A DNA stretch of 64,000 nucleotides from the NCBI RefSeq assembly GCF_023195535.1, contig NZ_JALPNF010000007.1:121232-185231 (forward strand), in the 5' to 3' direction. The stretch is from Sphingomonas faeni. GTDB lineage: Bacteria; Pseudomonadota; Alphaproteobacteria; Sphingomonadales; Sphingomonadaceae. Below the pieces are notes generated by a model that was given only the letters and a program-made list of their open reading frames with translations, searched no databases and was not told the DNA's origin. Of this stretch, positions 18,455 through 27,730 are shown in pieces (within the stretch, counting starts at the first letter, position 1; the number at the start of each line of letters is the position of its first letter). A program made the position numbers and the translations under genes.

Positions 18455-19552
18455 ATGGCAAATGTAAAGGCAAGTTGCTCGGCGTTCGAAATCCAGGCGG
18501 AGTATTGCGCGGCGATGGATGCGCCAGTCACGGCGCGGGTTTGCACTGCGCTGGCGGAAGCGCTCGATCGGGATAGCGAGACGGGGCGGCGGGTGCTCGA
18601 CTGGCCGGGCGAGCCGGTCGCGGATGCGCTGGCGCTGCGACTGGTCGGCGGGCTGCATGCGTTGCATCGGTCCGGCGTCGATCCCGCGCTCTCGACCGTG
18701 TTTTCCGGCGCGGAGACCGACCCGGTGCGCGTCATGGCCATTTTGAAAGCCACGCTCGTCGCGTACGATGCGGCTCTGCCACCCTGGCTCGACGGGCCGC
18801 CGCAGACCAACGAGGCGGCGCGGTCCGCGGGGATGATGACCGGCATCTTGCACCTTGCCGAGCGGTACGGGCCGCGGTTCGAGGTGCTGGAGATCGGATC
18901 GAGCGCGGGACTCAACCTGCTGATCGATCGCTACCGGTTCGATCTCGGCGGCGTGACGGTCGGGCCGTCCGCCTCGCCGGTGACGATCCGCCCCGAATGG
19001 CGGGGGCCTCCGCCGCCGAGCGCTCTGGTCGAGATCGAGTCGACGCGCGGCGTCGATATCCAGCCGGTCGACGTCGCCGATCCGGTCGCGGCGGCACGGC
19101 TCGAGGCATATGTCTGGGTCGATGCGGTCGATCGACAGACGCGGCTCGCCAGCGCGATCTCGATGGTGCGCGAGGGCGGCGTCGATTTGGTCGAAGGCGA
19201 TGCGGCTGATTGGGTCGAGGCGCAATTGGCCTTGCCGCAGCCCAAGGGCGTCACGCGCGTGCTGATGCATTCGGTGGTGTGGCAGTATCTGCCGGCGGCA
19301 TCGCGCGAGCGGATACGGGTCGCGATGGAGGCGGCGGGGGCACAGGCGTCGGTCGAGCGGCCGCTAGGCTGGGTGATGATGGAGCCTAACCGCGATCTCC
19401 ACCGGCACGAAGTTCGTGTCCGCGGTTGGCCCGGCGATCGGGCAATGGAACTGGTTGCGCTGACGCATGCGCATGGCGCTTGGGTCGAAGGTCTCGCCGC
19501 GCCGTACGAGACGCGCGAGTACGTCATGCGGCGCGGGGCGTATGAGATGTAA
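18455..19552 (+). CDS. DUF2332 family protein
   Basis: A 365-residue protein whose pattern fits the DUF2332 family: an N-terminal helical part with [22 protein letters not shown], a Rossmann-like segment [23 protein letters not shown] that resembles the SAM-binding motif of methyltransferases, and [15 protein letters not shown] and GWVMMEPN near the C-terminus. Function is unknown; a methyltransferase-like fold is an inference. It is divergent from hisG, 46 bases away, and followed by an inverted repeat element. Confidence 0.8.
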   Translation: MANVKASCSAFEIQAEYCAAMDAPVTARVCTALAEALDRDSETGRRVLDWPGEPVADALALRLVGGLHALHRSGVDPALSTVFSGAETDPVRVMAILKATLVAYDAALPPWLDGPPQTNEAARSAGMMTGILHLAERYGPRFEVLEIGSSAGLNLLIDRYRFDLGGVTVGPSASPVTIRPEWRGPPPPSALVEIESTRGVDIQPVDVADPVAAARLEAYVWVDAVDRQTRLASAISMVREGGVDLVEGDAADWVEAQLALPQPKGVTRVLMHSVVWQYLPAASRERIRVAMEAAGAQASVERPLGWVMMEPNRDLHRHEVRVRGWPGDRAMELVALTHAHGAWVEGLAAPYETREYVMRRGAYEM

Positions 19553-19680
19553 ATCCTCCCCCGCCAGGGGGAGGTGGCTGCCAACGGCAGACGGAGGGGG
19601 CGGACAGGATAACGATTGTTCCGTGTCCGCCCCCTCCGTCAGGCTGCGCCTGCCACCTCCCCCTTGCGGGGGAGGATTTC
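19553..19680. repeat. Inverted repeat element (CCTCCCCC family)
   Basis: AAATCCTCCCCCGCCAGGGG at the left pairs with CCCCTTGCGGGGGAGGATTT at the right; inner arms GGCAGACGGAGGGGGCGGACA and its inverse. Fills the gap between the convergent DUF2332 and RcnB genes, where it could also fold into a bidirectional terminator. Confidence 0.85.
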
Positions 19681-19686
19681 AGTTCA

Positions 19687-20166
19687 TCAGTAGAAGAAGC
19701 CGTTGTTGACCTGGGCGACCCGGCCGTTGCGCGTGTCGACCAGGACGACGTCGCGGCCGTAGCGGACCCAGCGCTGATAGCCGTAGGCCGGGCGCGACAG
19801 GCGATACGTCTGATAGTCGTTGATCCAGTAGTTGCGACCGTAATAGGCCGGCGCGAAACGATAGCCGACAGTCACCGGACGATAACGATAGCCGCGCGGA
19901 CCGACATAGGCGGGGCGGCGATAGACGTTGCCGTGCGTACGGCGATAGTCGCGCCAGTCCTCGCGGCGCTCCTGGCGGTCTTCGCGCAATTCCTGGCGGG
20001 CTTCGCGGATGTCGCCACGGTCGCCGTAGCGGCGTGCGCGCTGCAGGTCGCGCTGACTCTCGCGGATTTCGCGCTGGTCGCGGCGGACTTCGCCGTAACT
20101 CTGCGCGGTGGCGAAGGTTGGGACGAGGGTGGCGGCGGCGACGGCCGCGAGGATCATCTTACGCAT
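19687..20166 (-). CDS. RcnB-family periplasmic protein
   Basis: A 159-residue protein with a clear signal peptide (about residues 1-21, ending TFATA). The mature part starts with a charged helical segment rich in Arg/Asp/Glu/Gln (RDQREIRESQRDLQRARRYG and similar repeats, about 25-75), then an aromatic C-terminal part with GYRYRPVTVGYRFAPAYYGRNYWI and a VLVDTRNGRVAQVNNGFFY end typical of the RcnB family (named for a periplasmic nickel/cobalt efflux-linked protein in E. coli). The metal role is not shown by this sequence. Confidence 0.8.
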   Translation of the reverse strand: MRKMILAAVAAATLVPTFATAQSYGEVRRDQREIRESQRDLQRARRYGDRGDIREARQELREDRQERREDWRDYRRTHGNVYRRPAYVGPRGYRYRPVTVGYRFAPAYYGRNYWINDYQTYRLSRPAYGYQRWVRYGRDVVLVDTRNGRVAQVNNGFFY

Positions 20167-20319
20167 GACTGCTCTCCTGTGTTCGGCGCCGAATCAACGG
20201 CATGGATGAGGTTTTGCTCCCGCGCCGCTGAACGATCACAGAATGTGGTCGTCAGGATTTAGACAGGTGGCGAAGGTTCGACGTCCGCGTAAACGCCCTG
20301 CCAGTCCCGCCCGCCCCAT

Positions 20320-20404
20320 CCGTCATCCCAGCGAAAGCTGGGATCTCCCCATTCGGGTCGCAGCACCCGTCACCATGAGATCCCAGCTTTCGCTGGGATG
20401 ACGG
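20320..20404. repeat. Palindromic element pair (AGCGAAAGCT family)
   Basis: CCGTCATCCCAGCGAAAGCT at the left and AGCTTTCGCTGGGATGACGG at the right, about 40 bases apart, each itself a hairpin. Same family as 3095-3168. Followed at 20445-20494 by half of a CCTCCCCC-family element. Confidence 0.85.
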
Positions 20405-20444
20405 GCGGGGGACGGGTGGGGGAGGCGATAACCTCTGTTCCGTG

Positions 20445-20494
20445 TCCTCCCCCCGTCGCCTTCGGCGCCACCTACCCTTGCGGGGGAGGATCGA
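20445..20494. repeat. Partial CCTCCCCC-family repeat
   Basis: CCTCCCCCCGTCGCCTTCGG ... GGGGGAGGATCGA corresponds to the right half of the elements at 19553 and 22831. It ends nine bases from the stop of the alpha/beta hydrolase gene. Confidence 0.65.
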
Positions 20495-20502
20495 GAGGGC
20501 GG

Positions 20503-21378
20503 TTAGATTCCCCAGCGGCGCATTGCGGCGATCACTGCGTCGGGTTTCTGCCAAGGCACGAAATGGCCTGCATCGATTTTTTCGATCGTTAGGTCGGGGA
20601 CATAGGCGGCGAGGTCGAGCTGGCTCGGGAGCAGCGCGCTGTCCTGCATTCCCCAGATCACCAGCACCGGCATCGCGGTCGGCGGGAACGGTGCGTCGAG
20701 AAACGCGGGGCGGGGCGGGGTTTCGTCCATGGCGGGGACGACGATCGCGCTGGCGCGGTACCAGTTGAGCATCGCGGTGATCGCGCCGGGCTGGCCCCAT
20801 TCGTCGAGATAGGCGGCCTTGTCCTCGGCCATTGCGGCGAGATCGGCGTGTTTGGAGAAACTCGTGTCAAAGAAGGTTTCGAGCCCGATCGACTCGATGT
20901 GCTTTTCGAGATCGGGGTTGCGGAAGGCGCGGATATACTGGCTGGCGGCGCGCTGCTCGAGGTCGTCGAACATGGTGCGCTGGAAGACGAGCGGGTGGGG
21001 GGCGTTGATGATGACGAGCTTGGCGATGCGCTCGGGGTGGCGCAGCGCGGCCATCCACGCGACCGCGCCGCCCCAGTCGTGGCCGACCAGCGTGAAACGG
21101 TCGATCTTCAGGTGATTGGCGAGCGCGATCAGGTCTGCGACGATCTTGTCGGGGGTGTAGCTGTCGACGCCGTCGGGCTTGGAGGAGCGTGCGAAGCCGC
21201 GTTGGTCGGGGGCGATTACGTAATGGTCGCGGGCGAGGTCTGGGGCGATGGCGCGCCAGGTGCGGTGCGATTCTGGGAAGCCGTGGAGGAGGATGACGGG
21301 TGGGTTGGCCGGGTCGCCGGTTGTCGCGACGTCGAGTTCGACGCCTGTGGATAGTGGGATGCGTTGCAGGTCCGACAT
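20503..21378 (-). CDS. Alpha/beta hydrolase, epoxide hydrolase type
   Basis: A 291-residue alpha/beta hydrolase. The oxyanion motif HGFPESHRTWR, the nucleophile elbow VGHDWGGAVAW (Asp nucleophile, as in epoxide hydrolases and dehalogenases), VIWGMQDSALLP with the acid residue, and the catalytic His in AGHFVPWQKPD are in the expected order. HGFPES and GHDWGG together are typical of soluble epoxide hydrolases; substrate unknown. The ATG at 21378 (MSDLQRIPL) is chosen; upstream the open frame runs through the repeat element at 21381. Pirin lies upstream in the same direction. Confidence 0.88.
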   Translation of the reverse strand: MSDLQRIPLSTGVELDVATTGDPANPPVILLHGFPESHRTWRAIAPDLARDHYVIAPDQRGFARSSKPDGVDSYTPDKIVADLIALANHLKIDRFTLVGHDWGGAVAWMAALRHPERIAKLVIINAPHPLVFQRTMFDDLEQRAASQYIRAFRNPDLEKHIESIGLETFFDTSFSKHADLAAMAEDKAAYLDEWGQPGAITAMLNWYRASAIVVPAMDETPPRPAFLDAPFPPTAMPVLVIWGMQDSALLPSQLDLAAYVPDLTIEKIDAGHFVPWQKPDAVIAAMRRWGI

Positions 21379-21380
21379 TA

Positions 21381-21479
21381 TTCCCCTCCCGCTGGCGGGA
21401 GGGGTTAGGGGAGGGCCTACCCGTCGCGCTGCCCGCTGGTCATGCCCTCCCCCGACCCCTCCCGCAAGCGGGAGGGGAG
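21381..21479. repeat. Inverted repeat element (CCCCTCCCGC family)
   Basis: TTCCCCTCCCGCTGGCGGGA at the left and CCCTCCCGCAAGCGGGAGGG at the right, inner arms GGTTAGGGGAGGGC / GCCCTCCCCCGACC. It fills the gap between the hydrolase ATG and the pirin stop. Confidence 0.85.
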
Positions 21480-21482
21480 AGA

Positions 21483-22382
21483 TCACGGATAGCTGACCGT
21501 CTTCGGGATCGCGGGGATTTCGATCCATTCTTTTTCGTCGCCGGGCACCTTCGGGAAGTTGCCCGCGTTCCAGTCGCGTTTCGCCTGTTCGATGCGGTCT
21601 CGGTTCGAGCTGACGAAGTTCCACCAGACGTGGCGCGGGGTCGTGAACGCATCGCCGCCGCAGAGCATCGCGCGGCCGCCATGCGCGGATCGCAGCGTTG
21701 CGGAGATACCGGGGCGCAGGACGTACAGCACCTGCGGCTCCAGCTTCACGCCCTCCAGCGTCGCCTCGCCCATCGCGAGGTAGATCGCGCGCTCCTCGGC
21801 GGCCGCATCGATCGGCACGCTCGCGCCGGGATCGAGCGCGATGTCGGCGTAGATCGTCCCCGAATAGGTCGTCGTCGGCGCGGTCTGGCCCCACAGGCTC
21901 CCCATGATGATCCGCGATCGCGCGCCGTGCGCCTCGATCACCGGCAGCTGCGCCTTGGTGACGTGTTCGAACGCGGGATCGATCTCCTCGACCGCCTCGG
22001 GCATCGCCAGCCAGGTCTGGATGCCCGACAGGTTGGGGCCCCCGGCGCGCTCGTCGCCGGGCGAGCGTTCGGAATGGACGATGCCGTGGCCCGCGGTCAT
22101 CAGATTGACCGCGCCGGGCTCGATCCGCGCCTGCGTGCCGAGCGAATCGCGGTGGTCGATCGCGCCGTCGAACAGATAGGTGACGGTCGACAGGTTGATG
22201 TGCGGATGCGGGCGTACGTCGATGCCCGAGCCGACCGCGAGATGCGCGGGGCCCATCTGGTCGAAGAACAGGAACGGGCCGACCATCGTCCGCTCCTTGT
22301 TCGGCAAGGTGCGGTGGACCTTGAACCCGCCGAGATCGTGCGTCGACGGCAGGATGGTCTGGAGGACGAAATCATCGAGCAT
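21483..22382 (-). CDS. Pirin family protein
   Basis: A 299-residue bicupin. Seen: GPFLFFDQMGPAHL, then DVRPHPHINLSTVTYLFDGAIDHRDSLG with the iron-binding His residues, GAVNLMTAGHGIVHSERSP, and a C-terminal cupin ending WNFVSSNRDRIEQAKRDW. Pirins are non-haem iron proteins; some have quercetinase activity, others act as redox-sensing regulators. Which applies here cannot be told. The ATG at 22382 is the family start. The NUDIX gene ends five bases upstream, so the two are co-transcribed. Confidence 0.92.
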   Translation of the reverse strand: MLDDFVLQTILPSTHDLGGFKVHRTLPNKERTMVGPFLFFDQMGPAHLAVGSGIDVRPHPHINLSTVTYLFDGAIDHRDSLGTQARIEPGAVNLMTAGHGIVHSERSPGDERAGGPNLSGIQTWLAMPEAVEEIDPAFEHVTKAQLPVIEAHGARSRIIMGSLWGQTAPTTTYSGTIYADIALDPGASVPIDAAAEERAIYLAMGEATLEGVKLEPQVLYVLRPGISATLRSAHGGRAMLCGGDAFTTPRHVWWNFVSSNRDRIEQAKRDWNAGNFPKVPGDEKEWIEIPAIPKTVSYP

Positions 22383-22387
22383 GCGCG

Positions 22388-22900
22388 TTATCCCTTGGCA
22401 GGTTCCGTGGCGTCGAGGAGCTCGACCAGGTCTGCGGGATAGATCGTTTCGTGAAAGCCCGCGATGTCGTTTCGGGAAAACCAGCGGTGACCGACGAGCA
22501 ATTGCTTCTCCTGTTCGGTGAGATTGCCCGCCTTCACCTCGCAGGTGTCGACGTCGATCCGGAAATAGCGTTCGTCGGCGGTGACCTCGACGCCGTCGAA
22601 GGTCACGAAATCGATGGTGCGTTGCGCGACCTCGGGGCCGCAGTCGATGTCGAGGCCGACTTCCTCCCACAGCTCGCGGCGAGCGGCGGCGGCGTAGCTC
22701 TCGCCGGGGTCGACCGCGCCGCCCGGCGTGCACCAGAGCGGGGGGCGATCGGACGGGGTGAAGCGGAACATCAGCACGCGGTTTTGTCCGTCGACGAGGA
22801 GGATGCGTGCGGCCGGGCGTGGGGTGCGCTTCGATCCTCCCCCGTCAGGGGGAGGTGGCGCCATAGGCGACGGAGGGGGAGGACACGGAACGCCGGTCAT
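22388..22900 (-). CDS. NUDIX hydrolase
   Basis: A protein of up to 170 residues with a complete NUDIX box GGAVDPGESYAAAARRELWEEVG (about residues 60-82 in the long form) and the leading strand RILLVDGQNRVLMF. It should hydrolyse a nucleoside diphosphate linked to another moiety; substrate unknown. The first 24 codons (MTGVPC.. to ..GGGSKR) are encoded by the inverted repeat element at 22831-22960, so either the start at 22900 or the internal Met at 22864 lies inside the repeat. No start codon exists between the repeat and the NUDIX fold, so the repeat appears to supply the N-terminus. Confidence 0.85.
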   Translation of the reverse strand: MTGVPCPPPPSPMAPPPPDGGGSKRTPRPAARILLVDGQNRVLMFRFTPSDRPPLWCTPGGAVDPGESYAAAARRELWEEVGLDIDCGPEVAQRTIDFVTFDGVEVTADERYFRIDVDTCEVKAGNLTEQEKQLLVGHRWFSRNDIAGFHETIYPADLVELLDATEPAKG

Positions 22901-22960
22901 CGCTTACCGCCCCCTCCGTCTCGCTTTGCGATCCACCTCCCCCTGGCGGGGGAGGATCGA
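22831..22960. repeat. Inverted repeat element (CCTCCCCC family) overlapping NUDIX start
   Basis: Ends TCGATCCTCCCCCGTCAGGG and CCCTGGCGGGGGAGGATCGA form the outer arms; inner arms GCGACGGAGGGGG and CCCCCTCCGTC. It overlaps the 5' end of the NUDIX gene and stops eight bases from the GST stop. Confidence 0.85.
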
Positions 22961-22967
22961 AGGCGAA

Positions 22968-23675
22968 TCATTCGGCGTCGAGCTCGGGATAGGCGCGGAA
23001 GATGCCGTCGGTGTTGAACGCCAAGCGCCGGTCGCTTTTCAGATACGCCTTGATCCCCGGCAGTTCGGCGACCTGATCGTGGAGGCGGATCAGGTTCGGA
23101 TAGTCGGGCTCGAGCATCTTCATCCGCTTGGGGAACATGTAGCGCAGCCCCTCGATCACCTGAAACAGCGAGGTGTCGGCATAGCTCCATTTGTGATCGA
23201 TCAGCCAGTCGCCCGGATTGGCCTGCGCCGCATCCTCGAAATGACCGAGATATTTCGGCAGGCGCTCCTCGCGGAACTGTTTCGCCGCCCGCGCGGCTTC
23301 GGGCTTCTGGTCGTCGTAATAGTCCATCATCGCGACCGGATGGTGGACGTTGTGGACCTCCGCGACGAGGTCGGCGATCGTCAGCTGGAGCTGGTTGAGC
23401 CACAGCCGGTCCGCCATGGTCGACGGCGCGAGACCGTGGCGCTCGCCGAGATACATCAGGATGTTGGCGACCTGCGCGATGACGAGGCCGTCAAGTTCGA
23501 GATAGGGCGGCGCGAACGGGGTGCGGCCGGTGCGGTCGTTGAGATCGGCCATCAGGCCATCCTCGCCAACTTTTCGCGCGCGATCCTCATATGCGATCTC
23601 GGCGCCTTCGAGCGCGAGCCGGACGAACTCGCCGCGCCCCTTGATGGAGGGCCAGTACCAGAGCTTGTACGCCAT
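22968..23675 (-). CDS. Glutathione S-transferase family protein
   Basis: A 235-residue protein with an N-terminal thioredoxin-like domain (YKLWYWPSIKGRGEFVRLALE, FAPPYLELDGLVIAQVANILMYLGE) and a helical C-terminal domain (LPKYLGHFEDAAQANPGDWLI, SYADTSLFQVIEGL). The glutathione-binding QVANILMYLG replaces the more usual QSxAI. Substrate unknown. The start shares a base with the bolA stop (TGATG), so bolA and this gene are coupled. Confidence 0.87.
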   Translation of the reverse strand: MAYKLWYWPSIKGRGEFVRLALEGAEIAYEDRARKVGEDGLMADLNDRTGRTPFAPPYLELDGLVIAQVANILMYLGERHGLAPSTMADRLWLNQLQLTIADLVAEVHNVHHPVAMMDYYDDQKPEAARAAKQFREERLPKYLGHFEDAAQANPGDWLIDHKWSYADTSLFQVIEGLRYMFPKRMKMLEPDYPNLIRLHDQVAELPGIKAYLKSDRRLAFNTDGIFRAYPELDAE

Positions 23676-23962
23676 CAGATTTCCCCGGGCGCGCGGGCCT
23701 TGATGGCGAGCGCATGGATCTTCGTGCTCAACAGGTCTGCGAGCGCCTGGTTCACGAGACGCTGGCGCGCGACGCGATTAAGCCCTTCGAACTGCGGCGT
23801 TTCCACTTCGACCCGGAAATGCGTCTCGCCGGTGCCGTCGTCGCCCATATGGCCGGCATGGAGCCCGCTCTCGTTGACGACAATCAGGTGCGTTGGGGCG
23901 AGGGTCGCGGTGAGGCGGGCGGTGATCTGGTCCTGTACGGAGCCGGTGGCGAGGTCTGTCAT
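23675..23962 (-). CDS. bolA: BolA family protein
   Basis: A 95-residue protein with the BolA pattern: an N-terminal helix, LIVVNESGLHAGHMG (the SxxHxGH-like motif used with monothiol glutaredoxins), ETHFRVEVETPQFEGLNRVARQRLVNQALADLL and IHALAIKARAP. BolA proteins work with Grx in iron-sulfur and iron regulation. The ATG at 23962 is chosen by family N-terminus; the longer frame upstream is unrelated. Divergent from the J-domain gene 38 bases away. Confidence 0.92.
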   Translation of the reverse strand: MTDLATGSVQDQITARLTATLAPTHLIVVNESGLHAGHMGDDGTGETHFRVEVETPQFEGLNRVARQRLVNQALADLLSTKIHALAIKARAPGEI

Positions 23963-24000
23963 GGTCCCTATATAGCCCGTTTTGGAAGCGCGGGGAGCCG

Positions 24001-24624
24001 GTGGCGGACGACGGACACACAGATGATGGGCGAAAAGAGCGCAAGGAACGCCCCAGCCCACGGTTTCACGGCCGCGTGGAAGGGACCGGGCGCGTCTGCA
24101 TGTGGCGCGACTGCGAGGAACCCGGTGAATTTCGCGCACCACCACTGGAAGGCCCGAGCGAAGGCGGCCCGCCGCAGTTCCGCTGGTTCTGCCTCGAGCA
24201 TGTCCGTGCGTTCAACTCGGGCTATAATTTCTTCGACGGCATGACCGCGGATGAGATCCACCACGCCCAGCGGCCGATGGCGGGCTGGAAGCGCGAGACG
24301 CGCGCGTTCGCGCATGGCGGCGGCGACACACCACCCAAATGGGCGGACTTCGCCGATCCGATCGATGCGATCGGTGCAAGGTTTGGCGAGCGGATGGCGG
24401 CGGCGCGCAAGGACGGCCGCGTGCTGTCCGACGGCGAACGCCGATCGTTGCGCGTGCTCGGGCTCGGCACGGACACCGACCGAACGGCGCTGCGCAAACG
24501 CTACAGCGAACTCGTGCGGCGCTATCACCCCGACCGCAACGGCGGCGATCGTGCGCATGAATCCGAACTGCAGAAGGTGATCGCGGCCTACCAGCATCTG
24601 AAAGGCGCCGCCGCGTTCGCGTAA
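24001..24624 (+). CDS. J-domain protein (DnaJ-like)
   Basis: A 207-residue protein whose J domain is at the C-terminus: SLRVLGLGTDTDRTALRKRYSELVRRYHPDRNGGDRAHESELQKVIAAYQHL, with the essential HPD. The N-terminal part carries CMWRDCEEPGEF and WFCLEHVRAFNSGYNFF, cysteine pairs that could bind zinc. This C-terminal-J layout is widespread in alphaproteobacteria next to bolA. It probably stimulates a DnaK-type chaperone. The start is a GTG at 24001 with GGGGAG upstream. Divergent from bolA. Confidence 0.87.
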   Translation: MADDGHTDDGRKERKERPSPRFHGRVEGTGRVCMWRDCEEPGEFRAPPLEGPSEGGPPQFRWFCLEHVRAFNSGYNFFDGMTADEIHHAQRPMAGWKRETRAFAHGGGDTPPKWADFADPIDAIGARFGERMAAARKDGRVLSDGERRSLRVLGLGTDTDRTALRKRYSELVRRYHPDRNGGDRAHESELQKVIAAYQHLKGAAAFA

Positions 24625-24630
24625 CTACGT

Positions 24631-24714
24631 CGTCATCCTGGGCTCGACCCAGGATCCAAAGCCAAGCAGGATGTCGATCGTTGCTCTGGATCCCAGCCTT
24701 CGCTGGGATGACGG
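24631..24714. repeat. Inverted repeat element (CGTCATCC...GGATGACG)
   Basis: CGTCATCCTGGGCTCGACCC (hairpin with CAGGATCC) at the left and GATCCCAGCCTTCGCTGGGA at the right, ends CGTCATCC / GGATGACG. Mosaic of the families seen at 11671 and 20320. Located just after the J-domain gene stop, in the 266-base gap before cobS, where it may serve as a terminator. Confidence 0.8.
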
Positions 24715-24890
24715 AGAAAGGGGCGACCGATATTACTGTGATCGATAAATCGCTGCTCTCTGCGGGGGAACTCGTCTTCGGCCGGGCGGTTCGTCCAGTT
24801 CATCCACGTTACTCATCCGCGCATTCGTACAGCGGGCGGTTGAGTAACAGCCCGCGCTTGGCCTAGAGCTACCGGGAACACGAGGCCAAC

Positions 24891-25895
24891 ATGACCGATA
24901 TCCCGAATACCCAGCCCGACAGCCGCGAGACCACGATCCTCGACGCACCCGACCGCATGGTGAAGGTGCGCGAGATGTTCGGGATCGATTCCGACATGGA
25001 AGTCCCGGCCTTCTCCGAAGCCGACGAGCGTGTGCCCGATCTCGATCCGGCATACGTCTTCGATGCCGACACGACGCTCGCCGTTCTGGCGGGCTTCGCG
25101 CATAACCGCCGCGTGATGGTCCAGGGCTATCACGGCACCGGCAAGTCGACGCATATCGAGCAGGTCGCGGCGCGTCTGAAATGGCCGTGCATCCGCATCA
25201 ACCTCGACGCGCATATCAGCCGCATCGACCTGATCGGCCGCGATGCGATCGTCCTGAAGGACGGCCAGCAGATTACCGAGTTCCGCGAAGGCCTGCTGCC
25301 TTGGGCGTTGCAGACCCCAACTGCTTTGGTGTTCGACGAATACGACGCGGGCCGCCCGGACGTGATGTTCGTGATCCAGCGCGTGCTGGAGACCGAGGGC
25401 AAGCTGACGCTGCTCGACCAGAACCGCGTGATCCGCCCGAACCCGTGGTTCCGCCTGTTCGCGACCGCCAACACGGTCGGCTTGGGCGATACGAGCGGGC
25501 TGTATCACGGCACGCAGCAGATCAACCAGGGCCAGATGGACCGCTGGAACATCGTCGTCACGCTCAACTATCTGCCTGCCAAGGTCGAGGCGCAGATCGT
25601 GCTGGCCAAGTCCGGCGAATACGACAAGCCCGACGGCAAGAAGGTCGTCGAGAACATGGTCCGCGTCGCCGACATGACCCGCAAGGGGTTCGTCAACGGC
25701 GACATCTCGACCGTGATGAGCCCGCGCACCGTGATCACCTGGGCGCAGAACGCGCTGATCTTCGGCGACGTCGGCTTCGCGTTCCGGTTGAGCTTCCTCA
25801 ACAAGTGCGACGAGGCGGAACGGCCACTGGTCGCCGAATATTACCAGCGCGTGTTCGGCAAGGACCTCCCCGAGAGCGTGGTAGGTAAGGCCTGA
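24891..25895 (+). CDS. cobS: Cobaltochelatase subunit CobS
   Basis: A 334-residue MoxR-type AAA+ ATPase. Seen: [21 protein letters not shown] near the N-terminus, Walker [33 protein letters not shown], Walker B-like [19 protein letters not shown] and sensor [19 protein letters not shown]. With CobT and CobN it inserts cobalt into hydrogenobyrinate diamide in aerobic B12 synthesis. cobT follows after four bases. cobN is not in the window. No cobalamin riboswitch was recognised upstream. Confidence 0.95.
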   Translation: MTDIPNTQPDSRETTILDAPDRMVKVREMFGIDSDMEVPAFSEADERVPDLDPAYVFDADTTLAVLAGFAHNRRVMVQGYHGTGKSTHIEQVAARLKWPCIRINLDAHISRIDLIGRDAIVLKDGQQITEFREGLLPWALQTPTALVFDEYDAGRPDVMFVIQRVLETEGKLTLLDQNRVIRPNPWFRLFATANTVGLGDTSGLYHGTQQINQGQMDRWNIVVTLNYLPAKVEAQIVLAKSGEYDKPDGKKVVENMVRVADMTRKGFVNGDISTVMSPRTVITWAQNALIFGDVGFAFRLSFLNKCDEAERPLVAEYYQRVFGKDLPESVVGKA

Positions 25896-25899
25896 GCCT

Positions 25900-27723
25900 T
25901 TGGCCAACGAAACCCCTCTCGATCGCTTCAAGGCGGTCCTTGCCGGTACCGCGCGTGCGATCGCGGAGGAGCCGGAGGTCGAGCTCGCCTTCACCGCGGA
26001 TGCGCCGACTCAGTCGGGCAAGCACATCAAGGTGCCGATGCCCGCGCGTGCCTTGCCGGCCGAGCAGGTGGCGGAAGCGCGCGGGTTTGCGGATGGCTTT
26101 GCGCTCCGGTTGAAGCTGCACGACATCGCGCTGCATAACCGCGCCGCGCCGATCGAGGCGGTGGCGCGCGCCGTGTTCGATTCTGTCGAGACTGCACGCG
26201 TGGAAGCGCTCGGGTCGCGCGGCTATGCGGGGATTACCGAGAACCTCGAACGCGCGCTCGACGTGCGGCTGCGCGCAGACCCGATCACGCGCGCCCGCAA
26301 TCGTGACGAGGTGCCGCTGTCGACCGCGCTCGGCCTGATGGTCCGCGAACGGCTGACCGGGCAGGAATCGCCCGCGATCGCCGCGCCCGGTCTCGCGCTC
26401 GTTCGCGAGTGGATCGAGAGCAAGACCGATCTTGACGCGCTGGCCTATGCGCTCGACGACCAGAAGGCGTTCCAAGGTCTTGCGCGGAAGATGCTGCAGG
26501 AGCTGGAACTGGTCGAAGGCGATCAGGTCCCCGAGGAGAGCGACGAAGGCGGCTCCGAGGACGAGGGCACCGACGAGCAGCAGCAGGACGAGGGCGACGA
26601 AGGCGACGACCAGGGCGAGGACGGCCAGGGCGAAGTCGAGGCGCGCGGTGAACAAGCCGAGCAACAGAACGAGGAAAGCGACGGCCAGGAGCAGAGCGAC
26701 GAGTCGATGGACGATATCGACGGCGAGCCCGGCGACGACGGCGAGGAAGGCATGCAGCCGGTCCGCCCGAACCGCCCCTTCGCCGACATGGGCGGCGCGT
26801 TCGACTACAAGCCGTGGACGACGCAGTTCGACGAGGTGATCGCTGCCACCGAGCTGTGCGACGCCGACGAACTGGCGCGGCTGCGCGGTTATCTCGACCA
26901 GCAGCTCGTGCATTTGCAATCGACCGTGTCGAAGCTCGCCAACCGGCTCCAGCGCCGGTTGATGGCGCAGCAGTCGCGGTCGTGGGATTTCGATCAGGAG
27001 GAGGGTATCCTCGACGCGGCGCGGCTCGCGCGCGTGATCGTCAACCCGACTCTGTCGCTGAGCTACAAGGCCGAACGCGAGACCGATTTCCGCGACACTG
27101 TCGTGACTTTGCTGATCGACAATTCCGGCTCGATGCGCGGCCGCCCGATCTCGATCGCCGCGATCAGCGCGGACATCCTCGCACGGACGCTGGAACGCTG
27201 CGGCGTGAAGACCGAGATCCTCGGCTTTACCACGCGTGCATGGAAGGGCGGGCAGAGCCGTGAAACCTGGCTCGCCGCCGGGCGTCCGCCGCAGCCGGGG
27301 CGGCTCAACGACATCCGCCACATCGTCTACAAGCGCGCCGACGAGCCTTGGCGTCGCGCGCGCAATTCGCTCGGCCTGATGATGCGCGAGGGGTTGCTGA
27401 AGGAGAATATCGACGGCGAGGCGCTGATGTGGGCGCATGCGCGGCTGGTCGCGCGGCCCGAGGAACGCCGCATCCTGATGGTGATCAGCGACGGCGCGCC
27501 GGTCGACGATTCGACGCTCAGCGTGAACTCCGGCTCGTATCTGGAGCGCCATTTGCGCCAGGTGATCGGCTGGATCGAGAGCAAGTCGCCAGTCGAACTG
27601 GTCGCCATCGGCATCGGCCACGACGTCACGCGTTATTACGCGCGCGCCGTCACGATCATGGATGTTGAGCAACTCGGCGGCACGATCATCGAACAGCTCG
27701 CGTCGCTGTTCGATACCGAGTGA
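25900..27723 (+). CDS. cobT: Cobaltochelatase subunit CobT
   Basis: A 607-residue partner of CobS. The N-terminal region is helical; residues about 210-290 form a very acidic, Gln-rich linker (runs of [17 protein letters not shown]); the C-terminal region is a von Willebrand A domain with the MIDAS motif DNSGSMRG and later [10 protein letters not shown]. This matches CobT exactly in layout. The start is the TTG at 25900 ([14 protein letters not shown]), with GGTAAGG upstream and no ATG in the right position. The long antisense open frame over this gene is an artefact of composition. Confidence 0.95.
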   Translation: MANETPLDRFKAVLAGTARAIAEEPEVELAFTADAPTQSGKHIKVPMPARALPAEQVAEARGFADGFALRLKLHDIALHNRAAPIEAVARAVFDSVETARVEALGSRGYAGITENLERALDVRLRADPITRARNRDEVPLSTALGLMVRERLTGQESPAIAAPGLALVREWIESKTDLDALAYALDDQKAFQGLARKMLQELELVEGDQVPEESDEGGSEDEGTDEQQQDEGDEGDDQGEDGQGEVEARGEQAEQQNEESDGQEQSDESMDDIDGEPGDDGEEGMQPVRPNRPFADMGGAFDYKPWTTQFDEVIAATELCDADELARLRGYLDQQLVHLQSTVSKLANRLQRRLMAQQSRSWDFDQEEGILDAARLARVIVNPTLSLSYKAERETDFRDTVVTLLIDNSGSMRGRPISIAAISADILARTLERCGVKTEILGFTTRAWKGGQSRETWLAAGRPPQPGRLNDIRHIVYKRADEPWRRARNSLGLMMREGLLKENIDGEALMWAHARLVARPEERRILMVISDGAPVDDSTLSVNSGSYLERHLRQVIGWIESKSPVELVAIGIGHDVTRYYARAVTIMDVEQLGGTIIEQLASLFDTE

Positions 27724-27730
27724 TCCGCCG

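Noticed and set aside
24625..24890. Cobalamin riboswitch before cobS
   Set aside because: No B12-box-like sequence was recognised; the gap holds an inverted repeat element and unstructured DNA.
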